64,000 bases of DNA. Origin: Cyrtodaria siliqua. Taxonomy: Eukaryota; Mollusca; Bivalvia; Adapedonta; Hiatellidae. Position numbers and translations under genes: made by a program. The DNA lies in NCBI GenBank assembly GCA_037043455.1, contig JAWPHD010000289.1, forward strand, positions 124,001 to 188,000. The letters run 5' to 3'. This document shows positions 22,561-33,990 of the stretch, piece after piece. The notes below the pieces were generated by a model, which was not told the origin of the DNA, made no database searches, and worked only from the letters and a program-made list of their open reading frames with translations. Each line of letters begins with the position of its first letter. Position 1 is the stretch's first letter.

Positions 22561-22901
22561 GGGTTAACTAATATTTTATTAATAAATATTATTCTTTGGA
22601 AACATGGATCTATTAAGTTTCATTATCTATTTTTAGGTAGATAATCCAAATAAAGCTGTAAGATTTGAAATACGCGAGTTCTCACACTGTACTGTATTTA
22701 TTTGCATACCTACATAATAAACATTTTAATCAAACTGATTTTATCCAAGAACTTGTCAAAAACGTAGAGAAATATATAGCATTGCAAGATATGATATTAT
22801 CTTTAGATCTTTGATTAGCTTGCATATTGACGATAAAAACGTGCATTAATCATGTTACCGAAATCATGTTTTGACTTAAGTTGATCGACGGGAAAGCAGA
22901 C

Positions 22902-23093
22902 AAAAGAAATATAAAAAGATCGGAAAGGGAAAGTAGCATTCAAGGAGGACAGTCAACCACAAAACACACAAACAAACACACAAACAAACAAATAATAACG
23001 CAGAAGTAATATTACATGCAAACGACATCACAAACACAAAAGGGTTGACAATAGGGCTGCCGCTTTGGAACGGTCAATGGCAAAGTAGGCCAC
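22902..23093 (-). mobile_element. Stand-alone ~187 bp PLE-terminal unit
   Basis: It has the same two ends as 19593-19780: AAAGAAATATAAAAAGATCGG at one and GGAACGGTCAATGGCAAAG at the other. It is immediately followed by the start of PLE-C in the opposite orientation. Confidence 0.8.
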
Positions 23094-23405
23094 TCCTTCC
23101 ATAATTCATAGCTACAAATTACATGTTCTTCGACCCCATATTGACAAGGCGTCTGATCACGTCAGGAATTTTCTAAATTACTACATCTGAATAAAGGTAT
23201 TGATTTCCTTGACCTGTCAAGTATTTTACGAAATAATCATGTTGATGATTCTATCCCTAAATATTTCAAAACTTCAGAAAGTCCTGTAATTTGTTATAAG
23301 TATAAAAACATTTTTAAAAATATTATTTTCAACTACAACTACAAATTTTCTGAGATTGATAGAGTAAATAACACTGCAAAGGAATGTAAGTGTAATACAT
23401 CAAGA

Positions 23406-23618
23406 TTGTGCTATGCTCCAGCACGTCTTGCCATCCCTTGTAATTTTGATATCGTAGATAACATATTCGGCATCTGTTTTATAAAGGTCCTAAGTATAGA
23501 TGACCTTCAATTGTTGATTTTAAATACATTTTGTGCTCAGATCGCCCAATCCATTGAGAATTATAGTATAGATGGCGTCGTAGAGAAAATGCGGACCCAA
23601 ACTCTCTTTCTACTTTGA
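23406..23618 (+). pseudogene. N-terminal segment of PLE-C
   Basis: The open segment reads CYAPARLAIPCNFDIVDN near its start, matching CYAPAGHVISGNFDINDK of PLE-G. It then has QIAQSIENYSIDGVVEK, which corresponds to the region before the fingers. It is an open stretch of the larger pseudogene, not an independent gene. Confidence 0.6.
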
Positions 23619-23854
23619 AAAACTCATTTTTAAGTTACAGATAAACTTATTAATTTTGATAATGCTAACCCCCCTTTACTTCCTCCTAGAACTAGGTTTT
23701 CGTTTCGTAATTTAAAATTGGGAATTCCTGAATTTCATAATAAATTTGCTTAGTTCCGGCTGATAAAGCAGCTAACAATATAATTATTGTTTGATGCCTA
23801 CTTTACGTCAGTTATTTTTATCTCTGTAACTCGGTAGCACTAATTTGTATACGC

Positions 23855-24038
23855 AAAAGAAATATAAAAAGATTGAACAGGGAAAGTAGCATTCAAAGAG
23901 GACAGTCAACCACAAAACACAGAAACAAACACGCAAACAGACAAACAAGAAGGCAGAAGAAATAATAAATGTAAACGACATCACGAACACAAATGGGCTG
24001 ACAATAGGGCTACCGCCTTGGAACGGTCAGTGGCAAAG
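23855..24038 (-). mobile_element. Stand-alone ~187 bp PLE-terminal unit nested in PLE-C
   Basis: It runs from AAAGAAATATAAAAAGATTG to GGAACGGTCAGTGGCAAAG and splits PLE-C between the sequence for the N-terminal domain (ending near TTTGTATACGC) and that for VEDLVSAHITKC. Its length matches the other two stand-alone copies closely. Confidence 0.75.
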
Positions 24039-25651
24039 TTCAATTAACATTTCTGATACTGTCGCAGGTTCAATCTACTGAGGAGGATCTTGTTTCCGCA
24101 CATATCACTAAGTGCACTACGTTCAAGGCCGAGATAGACGAAAAGCAAAAAAAACTACCAACTATGTACTGGATTTCTCAATTACATAAAATCCGCATTA
24201 ATGTCCGCTTTATTTCGAAATCTAGTGCCTGCAACACGACAAACATATCTAAGCGTTTAACTTCTTGTTTTAATGCCGTTAAAGATCAAGTTAAACGATG
24301 TTTTGCTAAAACTTATGAAAACTATGGGATTACTTCATTTTGGCCTTTTAAAATGTCAGGAGACGTTCTTGATAAAATGTGAAACAAACGTCAAGCTTGA
24401 TCTATAAGTACTTATTCATTCTCTACATTATATAATCCTTACCACATCACCTTATCAAAGACAAGCTTATTGCTCTTATTCAAAAAAACTTTCGCTAGAG
24501 AAAAATCTACATTTTTGGACTGTAACAATATTAAAACGTTTTTTACTAACGGCAGTTTAGACAATTACACTGTGGACTTGCCAAGAAGTTTGTGAAGCAC
24601 TCATTTACCTATAAGTTAATATTTTCGTCAGGTATGAAACTACCGTTTATAGACAAATTGTTGGTATCGCTATGGGTAAGAACGTTGCACCTCTTGACGC
24701 AGATTTGTTCTTGTATTGCTACGAAAGAGAGTTATGTTGAGTTTTCCATCCGATACTCAGGCAGATGTAAAAAATGAAGCTTTTAATGACACCTCTCGGT
24801 ATTTGTAAGGCATATTGAACATTGACAATCCTTTCTTTTTTACTTTTGGAAATAATATACGTCCTAAGGAACTTCAACTCAGCAAAGCTAACATTTCTGA
24901 TACTGTCACTTCTTTTCTTCTTTGCATCTCTCTGTTAAAAATTGCGAAATAAATAGTAAAATCTATAACAAGAGAGATGATTTTAATTTTGATATTGCTA
25001 ATTATCGCCATTTAAATGAAGATCTTCCCCGAGCCACTTCGTATGGTGTCTATGTTTCTCGGTTCTAATTTTCAAATTTTGTCTTTTCTCTACAGCTTGT
25101 AGTCGTGATGAGGACTTCAATATTCCTAATATTCGTATAACTAAAAAGCTACCCCAGCAGGGCTACCGTTACCATAAACTTCGAAAAACCTTTGCAAAAT
25201 ATTTGTATCGTAACCCTGATCTACTTTTAAAATTTAAAGTAATTAAATAACTCTTCTGCGCCAAGGACTATCACAACCTGACTTCTTACCTATGGGGATG
25301 TGATTTATAAACTTCTTAAGATACTTGGTCATAATCACTTTCATACAATCTATATTAAGCTTGTTAAAAAGTTTATTAAAAGATGTTGTGACCCTATCAT
25401 TTTGCAACGCGCTGCATGTTTAGTGTTTGACCCATTACTCATTTACAGTTCACAACTATGCTTTCCTCCTCGATTGTGCGTTGACCGGACAGATTGCGAA
25501 CCATATGATGACGTCTACTTAAATCCTTATAGGTATCGTTTAATATGTGTCTTTAATATTGTCTTGTCATACCCTTAATGGTTTGTTCTCTTGTTGCTCT
25601 GGCTTGTGGCTAGTCAATGAGTGCTTACTTTGTGGCTTTCTAGGATAATAC

Positions 25652-25850
25652 ATATAGATATAAAAATCGAACAGGGAAAGCAGCATTCAAGGACGACATT
25701 CAACCACAAACACACACAGAAACAAAGAACAAATTTAAAAATAAAAAAGGCCAAATAAGAAATCACAAACACAAAAGGGTTGACAATAGGGCTACCGCCT
25801 TGGAACGGTCAGTGGCAAAAAATGCCGCTGGGGGTTAAACCAGGCTTCTG
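25652..25850 (-). repeat. PLE 3' terminal repeat, variant 2
   Basis: AGATATAAAAATCGAACAGG, GACGACATTCAACCACAAAC and GGTTGACAATAGGGCTACCG appear in order, followed by CTTGGAACGGTCAGTGGC and a CCGCTGGGGGTTAAACC tail. It abuts the truncated 3' side of PLE-C head to head. Confidence 0.7.
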
Positions 25851-25899
25851 AATACGTATCTGTATTTTATTATTTTCCCTCCGTATTAGCATTGTTTTG

Positions 25900-26175
25900 T
25901 TAGGCATACCATTATTGTTAGGGTAAAATGTAACTGGTACGCGGTAATAGCGAGGATGCGATCACCTGTAACGTGCACTTTTAAAGTGAAGTGTCCTGGC
26001 TGTTCAAGTAATTATCCGTTATCAACCCTTTATTGTGTTTGTGATGTCGTTTGCATTTACTATTGCTTTTGCCTTCTTGTTTGTCTGTTTGCGTGTTTGT
26101 TTCTGTGTTTTGTGGTTTACTGTCCTCCTTGAATGCTACTTTCCCTGTCCGATCTTTTTATATTTCTTTACCTGC
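25900..26175 (+). repeat. PLE 3' terminal repeat with diverged left half
   Basis: The right half (GTGTTTGTGATGTCGTTTGC to CGATCTTTTTATATTTCTTT) is a close match to the ends of PLE-E and F. The left half, with AATAGCGAGGATGCGATCACC, is much more diverged and resembles 17085-17235. The apparent ORF at 26035-26223 comes from this repeat. Confidence 0.65.
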
Positions 26176-26233
26176 AATATTTGTAGTGAAAATGATGTTA
26201 GAATGAGCTTTGTTGCACCCTAGAACTTAATGT

Positions 26234-27139
26234 AAAGAAATATAAAAAGATCGAACAGGGAAAGTAGCAATCATGGGGGACAGTCAACCACAAAAAGACA
26301 CGACAAGAAAGATCATAGACAAACATCAAACGCCACCGACCAAATTGGCTTTAGGTAGGCGTCATCATAGTGTCCACAGCCTGTCCGGTCATCGTACAAT
26401 TAAAGAGGAAAGCATAGTGGCGAACTGTAAAAGGGTCCACCACCAAGCATGCACTACGTTGCAAATTGATAGGGTCATAACCTCTTTTGATAAACTTTTT
26501 AACAAGTTTAACAAAGAAAGTATGAAAGTGATCATGACCTAGAATCTTACGAAGTTTATAAATCACATCACCATAGAAGTCAGGTTGTGATAGTCCTTGT
26601 CGCAGAAGAGTCCTTAAATTACTTTTATATTTGGAAAGAAGATCAGGGTTACGATAATACAATTTTGCAAAGGTTTTACGAAGTTTATGGTAGCGGTAAC
26701 CCTGATTGAGTAACTTTTTCGTTATACAAAGATAACGAATATTAAAGTCCTCAACTCGAGAAAAACAAATAAGTTGAGACACATTTACCCCATAAGAAGT
26801 TGCTCGGGGAACATCGCCATCCAAGTGGGGATAATTAACAATGTCAAAATTAAAATCATCTCTCTTGTCATAGATTTTGCTAATTATTTCACCATTTTCA
26901 ATCGAGAGATCTAAATCAAGAAAAGAAGCGTTATTATCCGATATATTAGCTTTGTTAAGCTGAAGTTCTTTAGGATAAATATAATTAACCATAGTTGGAA
27001 AGAAAGGGTTGTCAATGTTCAATATGTCATCCAGATACCGAGAGGTGTCATTAAAGGCTTCAATAACATCTGCCTGGGTATCTGGTGAAAGACTCAACAT
27101 GAAATCCCTTTCATAGCAAAATAAGAACAAATCTGCCAA
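26234..27139 (-). pseudogene. PLE-D: 5'-truncated RT copy with intact C-terminal frame
   Basis: The copy extends from the RT palm to the terminal unit, but most of the 3' region is missing. After the family terminus at 26234-26298 the sequence jumps to AAGACACGACAAGAAAGATC, about 100 bases before the ORF end. The 5' truncation at 27139 falls just after the MGTNCAPLV motif. The internal deletion and truncation make it non-autonomous although the remaining frame is open. Confidence 0.75.
26351..27139 (-). CDS. RT palm/thumb and C-terminal domain, partial (PLE-D)
   Basis: This is the best preserved open frame in the window (about 262 residues). ADLFLFCYERDFMLSLSPD leads to TSRYLDDILNIDNPFFP, the RT catalytic motif with both Asp residues. 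LQLNKANISDNNASFLDLDL, KIYDKRDDFNFDIVNYPHL, GVNVSQLICFSR and TFAKLYYRNPDLLSKYKSN follow, and the frame ends LFNCTMTGQAVDTMMTPT then stop. Compared with PLE-B, four residues (ACTR) are lost after CFSR. The upstream codon is TTG, so there is no credible start. The open frame suggests recent insertion, not expression. Confidence 0.7.
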   Translation of the reverse strand: MADLFLFCYERDFMLSLSPDTQADVIEAFNDTSRYLDDILNIDNPFFPTMVNYIYPKELQLNKANISDNNASFLDLDLSIENGEIISKIYDKRDDFNFDIVNYPHLDGDVPRATSYGVNVSQLICFSRVEDFNIRYLCITKKLLNQGYRYHKLRKTFAKLYYRNPDLLSKYKSNLRTLLRQGLSQPDFYGDVIYKLRKILGHDHFHTFFVKLVKKFIKRGYDPINLQRSACLVVDPFTVRHYAFLFNCTMTGQAVDTMMTPT

Positions 27140-30100
27140 AAATAAGCCGTTTTTCTTCGGTGCAAATCGCTGTTTACATCGTCTGAGTTGCTCATATATT
27201 CTATACTTTCACTTATATTTCTGTAAATACTAGTATGCAGTTTTCCTTTTCATGTTTCTCTGTAGTTACTTAAAACACTCTATATCTCTTTATAGAACGC
27301 GAACTTGATAACTGAAAGTCAAGACATCTCAGAAATGCAAAGCCAGTGGGTTTGTTCCCATTTTACTTTCGTTTCATCCACTATGCTAAATCATTTGTTA
27401 TGTATTCCAAAACGGTCGTCTCTGTTTTCTCTGAACTGTCTTACCAAGCAAGATTAGTCCAGTATATATATTTTAAAATGTCATTGTTATTGAGCCTCTA
27501 GCATTTATCTATTGTATACGATTGCTTTTTTTCTCTTAACGTGACACTGTCCATAAGTGAGCAGATATTGAACATAATCAAATAGCTCTCTGAATTTTAT
27601 TCAGTGAAATGTACAAATAAAAACATGAGCAGAGACCCAGATATGTCTATAGTAATTCATTCGTGAGTTTACAAAATAAACAGTGTATTTATTGTTCGTA
27701 AACATTTTTTGCTGACCACGTGACATCCATATTTCATTCTATGTTCTATATTGTATAGTTTACGCAATACATCTGATCAGTTTAGATCAGTTAGGATCTA
27801 CTATCATCCGCGATTTAAATTTTAGTGTTGGCTATTAGTTCAACCCCACGAAGCAGTCCTTTTTTTATACCGCTATTGAATTTCGTCAGCAATCTTGCCT
27901 CTATTTAGTAAATGTTCAATACGATTGGTTTTTATTGTTAGACAACTTAATTATTTTGCATTTTATAAGCTAAAAGTTACGGACATTGTCCCTTTAACGT
28001 TTATACGATGATTAACTAGATTGATTTATTGTGTTCATGTTCTTTTCTCATTTTTCCATTTACGTCATTATGTGCTTCACGTTTTCTAAAGAACACTTAC
28101 AAATATCATTCTTGCCTTTGGGTGAGTATTCAGCGGAGTGTGCATGCGAAGTGGATGTTGAATGATCAATCGTTAATTGTATGTGGCTGGTCATGTGATG
28201 TATGAGTCTACGAGGAAGATAAATTGTTACGGGTCTGGCAGTCAGAACTATTGTGACTAAGATTTAAAATGCCTAGACCTCTAAATGTTATGGTTGTAGG
28301 CCGCCCCTGTCTTCCAGTGATTTCTCTACACATTGTGCTGAAACTAACATAAACAAGAGGTTTCTTAAAAATATATAGTCTCATTGTTGTTGGTAATAGC
28401 TTGAACGTACCACCTCTATTAACTATTATCAACTGGAAATAACACCGTTGTTGTTGGTGATTTAATGAACGTACCACTTCTATAAACTAATAATAAGTGA
28501 GCGTAAATTGTAACTATCTTTGAGATGAAACTACACCAATCAGCGGGAAGTAAAAAGTTCCAGGTTAAATTTGGAGCTATTACACATAATCTTTTAATTT
28601 TGATTAGTTGACAAGGTAAACAAACCAAACATCTTGCTAAAAGAATTAAATTAAACTTTTGAATAGTACTTATGAATGTTAAATCATACATTTGTGCAAT
28701 GTATTCATAATTTGTTGCATAATAAAAAAAGAAGTATATTTCAAATTTTCCTCATGTTAGGTGGGTCAGCACCATCTGAGCCAAACAGCTTTATCAAAAC
28801 ATACTCAACGTATGGTTTGTGTAGTTTTTTATGATAAAACATGCAAAACTAAGATAGGTCTTTCAAAACAAGTAAGCAAAAATATAGGTTCCTATATTAG
28901 GGAACGCAGTAAAGAGCTTAGAGCTATAATGAACGTCAATGAAAAATGAATTGGTGTAGTATGACCTTAAAGTATTAGGTCAGTCATAAATTACACATCA
29001 CTACTACCACTTATGTACTCAACAAAACCGTCAACTGTTTCCTACATAGACTACGCTATGGTATGTTTATTTTAATTGCTATCCAAATAACCGGCTGAAT
29101 GACAATGTTAGTATGGGCCAATATAAATGTACTGTGTGTCACATACAGTTCATGCTTTTTAAAAGCACTATAGTTTAGCTAAAGTCATAATAAAACAAAG
29201 ATGTAAAGTCAACCAGGATCTACGGTATTTATTAAAAAGAACAACAAATACATGAAATATCTCAATCAAACCGAGACTACAATACTTTTTGCATTTATCG
29301 TGTTCCGGGATTTTCAGATTTTTCATTTCATACTATTTTTCTATAATAGCACCCAACAATTCAAATGTTTAATTCAAATATACCCCATAGCGTTAAAATG
29401 TAAATTGGCAATAATTTACTTCAGCAACGGTTTAACTCATTTTGCGTCTTGCTTTCCTATGGATATTTTTTACTATGGAATTAATATTACGTCATAAATC
29501 AATATCAATGTAAAACGTATTTTATCACAAATCAGCATATGCTGCTAGTATCGTGATTAAATACATACCTAATTATAAAAACACTTCAGACTAAAGTGTA
29601 AATAAATCTAATCTCTCTGATTACCTCGCACAACATACCTTTTTGTTTTTAGTAACAATAGTACATCTAATTATCTTAAATTGCATCAACATAAAGATAA
29701 ATATAAAGCATATTTGGAATATAGATGGCATAACACGCAATCAATTCCTCCTACGTACCACTCCCTTTTGAGAAAAATATATTATAGAGTGTAAGAGAAC
29801 CACTAAACATTTACAGAAACAATTATCAGATAACCTGATATTATAAAAGTGAACAAACAAAAATCCAGGAAGGACAAATATCACACACGATCGTACTTTC
29901 CCACGCGAATGGAAAATTTGATAATTCGATATAAATGTTCCTTCACCAAGCAAGCAGCTCGTTTAGCGCATGTGCAACTATGTATTGATATAGATCCATA
30001 ATTTGGTAAAGTTTCATAAATATGACAGCTTTGCAAGGCTTTTAAATCGCAGTCGGCAGCGTTCAAGTTTTAATAGTGTACATCCATCACACTGATCATT

Positions 30101-30280
30101 TGATAGAAGGGTATGGGTTATGCCTTTGGCAGTTATTGTTTCACACTTCTGCAAGGTAATTATGTTTTTGTCCTGTTGACGACAGCCAACCTTTCATATT
30201 CTTGTTGGAGCTCTACTTCAGTTTCAATCATCTGATAGCAGAAACGTCTGTCTAACATGTCCCAATCAAACAACAAGAAT
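27140..30280. other. Stretch without recognised gene
   Basis: ORFs of 60 to 90 residues (28208-28477, 28419-28691, 29252-29497 and others) show no known domain. Near 28380-28495 a ~57-bp segment is repeated in tandem (GTTGTTGGTAATAGCTTGAA versus GTTGTTGGTGATTTAATGAA, each followed by CGTACCAC). At 29262-29290 CTCAATCAAACCGAGACTAC is a decayed stem of the double-hairpin family. Nothing else was identified. Confidence 0.45.
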
Positions 30281-30285
30281 TAATA

Positions 30286-30770
30286 TATACTGAAACGCAA
30301 AAGAATCGCAACTCAGACATTTCCGCTGTATGAGTATATTGTATATTCTGCACACTTAATATCACGTGATATTCCAAAGAAATTCCAAGATGGTTTGTAA
30401 AAAAAAAAAGTTGCAGTTAATTAGAGAAAGGATACAACTGTAATGGTATATGTTTTTATCACACTACACCTTGTAACAAGAAATTCATAAATGTTGAAGT
30501 TCCTCTTTGAAAAACGGAGCCATTTCGGTACTGTATTTAACGTAAGGAGTTTGCAAAATGTTGCATCCTAAGTTTTCTCACATGCTTGAACCAAACGCAT
30601 ACTCTGTCAATAATGAAACTTTGCAGGAATACTATTTTCTGTATTATGTGTTGTTTTAGTATTTATTCCGAAAGAAAAGGTATTACGTAGCCATGTACCA
30701 TTCGATTAACATCAGCCACATAATATATAGAATAATTTCCCGAGTTGCGTTTCTTTTGCGTTTCAGTATA
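30286..30770. mobile_element. TATACTGAAA-family TIR element
   Basis: The ends are TATACTGAAACGCAAAAGAA and TTCTTTTGCGTTTCAGTATA. The interior (AACTGTAATGGTATATG, TAACAAGAAATTCATAAATG, GAACCAAACGCATACTCTG) aligns with 48730-49188 in reverse orientation. It is non-autonomous, with no transposase. TA at the borders would fit a Tc1/mariner-like target, but this is inferred. Confidence 0.75.
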
Positions 30771-31244
30771 TGGACAATACATGAATATTTATGAAATTCC
30801 AGAGTGTACAATAGTAGTACGATTGAGAAAACAATCGTCTTTTGAAAAGGACGTGATATTTAAAGCATCATTAACAGTTAATTATAAAATAGCAGTTTAA
30901 CGTAAAATAAATTGTGTCAGTAAGATAGACATAACATAGTTGAAAAAATGGTTTGGTAATGATTTAACGTCTGATTAATTCTGGGATGTCCCTAGAATGT
31001 TATTGAAATTGGTCTGTTGAAACATTACTTCGAAACTTGTGGTTTAGGCAAATGACGACGAGTTTGAGAGTAAATCTGCACCAAAACAACAAACAAATAT
31101 GTTTCATACAAACTCAACAACCTTCTAATTGTAATCATTCAGATTGTGTTCATTCGTATTAATTTCGTTATTATCGTTCATTTATTTTGCGAATGATTAT
31201 TTTACGCGGAATGATCAAACATGTTAAATCCATAAACATACGAA

Positions 31245-31890
31245 TACATGTAGATATACAAATCAAACGGGAAATGTACAATTCAAGGACCAGTGAACCA
31301 AAAGCACGCGTAGAAGCAAACAATAATTACACGGATGAAGGTACAAGGTATATGACATTACAAACATAAAGGGGTTACAAATATGGCTACCGCCTTGGAA
31401 CGGTCAGTGGTAAATTGACCGTTGGGGATCTAAACTAGGTTCTAGGGTGCATCAACCATCACTCTTACCCCATTGCCATTCCTGTAAAACGATACAGTGT
31501 AAATAAAGAAATCACCGCCATGATAAATCCTCTAACTAACCAGGCAGCACAAACAGGCAATATAAGTATAACACGTACATGATCATGCATATATGACTAA
31601 GAAAAGACGAAAGCCTAAAAAGCCACAATCCGAATACTCAATGACTTGTCTGAAGCCAGAGCATCAAGAGAACAAACCATTAAGGGTACGACAGGACTAC
31701 AAACATCAAACGGTACCGTCCTTAGAGGAGGCGGGTAGACAGCATCATAAGGTCCACAATATGTCTGGTCATCGAACAATTAATGAGAAATGTATAGAGG
31801 CGAACTAAACATGCAGTGCATTGCAAAATGATATGATCATATTTGATAAACGTTTAATGCAAATTGTATGCAGGTGATTTTGCCTTTGGA
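31245..31890 (-). pseudogene. PLE C-terminus and 3' region, decayed
   Basis: In minus orientation the order is RT C-terminal remnant (about 31870-31680, with CATGCAGTGCATTGCAAAATG and GTCTGGTCATCGAAC), then the untranslated region, GGTTCTAGGGTGCATC, GGCTACCGCCTTGGAACGG and a degenerate end near 31245. Substitutions are many. The 71-residue plus-strand ORF at 31593-31808 is antisense to it and not a gene. Confidence 0.6.
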
Positions 31891-32030
31891 ATTCAAGGAG
31901 GACAGTTAACCCACAAACAGACACAGAAAAAAAAACTATAAAGATGAATAAAAGGCAAGTTATGACATCACAATCACATAAGGGTTGACAATAGGGCTAC
32001 CGCCTTGGAACTGCCGATGCTATCTTGTTT
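31888..32030 (-). repeat. PLE 3' terminal repeat, variant 2
   Basis: ATTCAAGGAGGACAGTTAACC through GGGCTACCGCCTTGGAACTG corresponds to the terminal unit without its extreme end. It is directly followed by a plus-strand copy at 32035. Confidence 0.6.
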
Positions 32031-32034
32031 GTTA

Positions 32035-32335
32035 TAGATTATAACCTGGCGGGGATATCTTTATTTACACTGTCCCGTTTTGTTGGGATGGCACTAGGGT
32101 AATAGTGAGCTTTGGTGCACCCTAGAACCTGGTTTAAACCCAGATCGGTCATGATTGCCACTCACCGTACCAATGCGGTAGCCCTATTGTCAACCCTTTT
32201 TTGTTTGTGATGTCATATCTTGCATTTTATTCATCTTTTAATTGATGTTTTGTTTCTGTGCGTCTTTTTGGTAGACAGTGGTCCTTGAAATCTATTTCCT
32301 GTATCTCCATGTCCTCTCGGACTTTTATATCTACC
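32035..32335 (+). repeat. PLE 3' terminal repeat, variant 2
   Basis: It begins near TTGTTTGTTATAGATTATAACC and passes through TTTACACTGTCCCGTTTTG, GGTGCACCCTAGAACCTGG and CAATGCGGTAGCCCTATTG, ending around GACTTTTATATCTACC. With 31888-32030 it forms an inverted pair. Confidence 0.65.
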
Positions 32336-32480
32336 AGTTAAGTATATACAATGCATAAACAACCGGTACATGAAGCAGCTGTGATAGCATGCCTTACGGT
32401 TTTGGGTCATTTATTATAAAACAAATCGAGCTTAATGTAAAAAAATAAAATTATATATATGTACGTCCATCCGTCTGTTT

Positions 32481-32481
32481 C

Positions 32482-32531
<50 letters not shown>
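32481..32531. repeat. (CT)n microsatellite
   Basis: About 24 CT dinucleotides run without interruption after CTCA, ending at TTTCTGTG. It is likely polymorphic in length. Confidence 0.95.
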
Positions 32532-32534
<3 letters not shown>

Positions 32535-32539
32535 GTGTT

Positions 32540-33590
32540 ATTACAATTCTTTGTCTGTGAGCAGGTGGTTGTATTTGGCGACAAACAATAGTATGTATCT
32601 ACCAGGAATCAATCGTTTAAATGTTTGATTATCCATTATATAAAGATCAATATAAATAACCCTTATACCATAGGAGACTTTATGTTTATAATTTGTTAAA
32701 TAATTATCATAAATAGTCAATATTCTTTCAACAACATGCATTTCAAACAACTGCATTGTATTTAAAAATCACTTCATTATTTGTATTTTACAACTTCTTC
32801 GTGTTAGCGTCAGGTTTTACACATGGATTGCATGTACACGTCAGGTCAATATGACAATAAATGACATAGTGAGTGAATATTAAGGTAATCATACTAGGAA
32901 TTTGCAGTTACTGATTTCAGGGGAATTTCGAATTACGTCATGTATCAATAATTGACAGAATAAACGCCTAAAATGTGTCCAACTGAAGACATCATTCATT
33001 ACAACAATGTTAATTAAACTGAAATAAACGCCTTAAATAAATACCCATTAGATAAACGTTCCTTCCCATTAAAATAATGACATCTCATAAATTATTTATA
33101 ACATAATCGTAGCGTTTTCGACGAGTAGATTATACTATGTGAATTATTAAATCCACAAGACATTCTCTTTAAATTATTGCAAATTGGGATAAAAATGTGT
33201 ACGCGATGTTCCAAGAGGAATCACAGAATACATTCAAGATTTAATTCACAAATGTTCGGGGTTTATGTGGTTAGTGAATGACAAAATTACCAATGCGCTT
33301 CATGATACATTTGTCATTTACGACCTCGTTCAAATAGGCATATACCCAAAAAGTCAGCGTTCAAAACTGCATTAAGCGCCGAAAATTTGAGAGTCAATTG
33401 TATATTGGCATACATTTTTTCCAATTGTCATAGTACCAAAACAGCATGCCTTGTTGGTATGTGTGAGTACGATTAATAAGTGCAAGAAATATAAATATTG
33501 CCAGTGTATTTGCAGACCAAGGAATAGTCAGCGATATTGAGTTGTTATTGTTACTTCTTTTCTTTGTTTTAATTCTCGGATGAACATCAG
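32540..33590. other. AT-rich stretch without recognised gene
   Basis: One 71-residue minus ORF (32541-32756) has no recognised domain. No family repeat or RNA gene was seen. Confidence 0.4.
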
Positions 33591-33591
33591 C

Positions 33592-33990
33592 TCACAGATG
33601 ACAACCATGATTCGCATCAGTATTTTTTGACAAAACAGAGCAAAGCAAAAAGAGGAGCAAATAAATTATAATAACCTTGTTAGTGTTTTGTGTTTCTAAT
33701 CTCGTATTTAGTTTTATATTGCAGCTTGCATAAGAACTGACAACAAAAATATTGTAAATCAAAAGCGAACAAAGAATATTTAAAAAACTGTGTTTACCTC
33801 GCAAATGGACCAAATATTGATAGAGACTCAAGATTCTTACAGTTATCAAGCTGTCGTATCTCTTAAATACATCGACGAGTGTGTCTGTTCCTACTGATAG
33901 AGACCATTTTGTTGCCATCTCCTGTCTTATGAGAACATTATACATTTGGCTACAAGGAATATGCATCAGGCAAACATGAACATATAACAA
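33592..33990 (-). CDS. Hypothetical ORF, 132 residues, doubtful
   Basis: This is the longest ORF outside the RT family on this strand. The frame contains KWSLSVGTDTLVDVFKRYDS near the middle, a hydrophobic stretch ILCSLLIYNIFVVSSYASC and a second, VIIIYLLLFLLCSVL, near the end. The corresponding part of copy I (about 9441-9550) keeps nucleotide similarity but has stops, so the frame is not conserved across the duplication. It could be an exon fragment or chance. Confidence 0.2.
   Translation of the reverse strand: MLYVHVCLMHIPCSQMYNVLIRQEMATKWSLSVGTDTLVDVFKRYDSLITVRILSLYQYLVHLRGKHSFLNILCSLLIYNIFVVSSYASCNIKLNTRLETQNTNKVIIIYLLLFLLCSVLSKNTDANHGCHL

Larger units (their letters stand above)
23094..25650 (+). 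pseudogene. PLE-C: most complete but heavily mutated RT copy
   Basis: This copy covers nearly the whole coding region. The N-terminal part (23140-23800) includes YFKTSESPVICYKYKN, RLCYAPARLAI, FSFRNLKLGIPEFHNKFA and remnants of the ADKAANNVIIV motif. The fingers follow (24110-24385, YWISQLHKIRINVRFISKSS), then the palm (24440-24810, with RYLG for RYLDD because the Asp codons are altered to TAAGGC), and the C-terminal part (25130-25600). Many stop codons and frameshifts are present. A PLE-terminal unit is nested at 23855-24038. The 3' region is cut at about 25650, where a minus-strand variant 2 repeat starts. It is an old inactive copy, useful for domain order. Confidence 0.75.

Noticed and set aside
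32481..32531. CT run as a polypyrimidine tract before an exon
   Set aside because: No AG acceptor with a plausible exon follows. It is a pure dinucleotide microsatellite.
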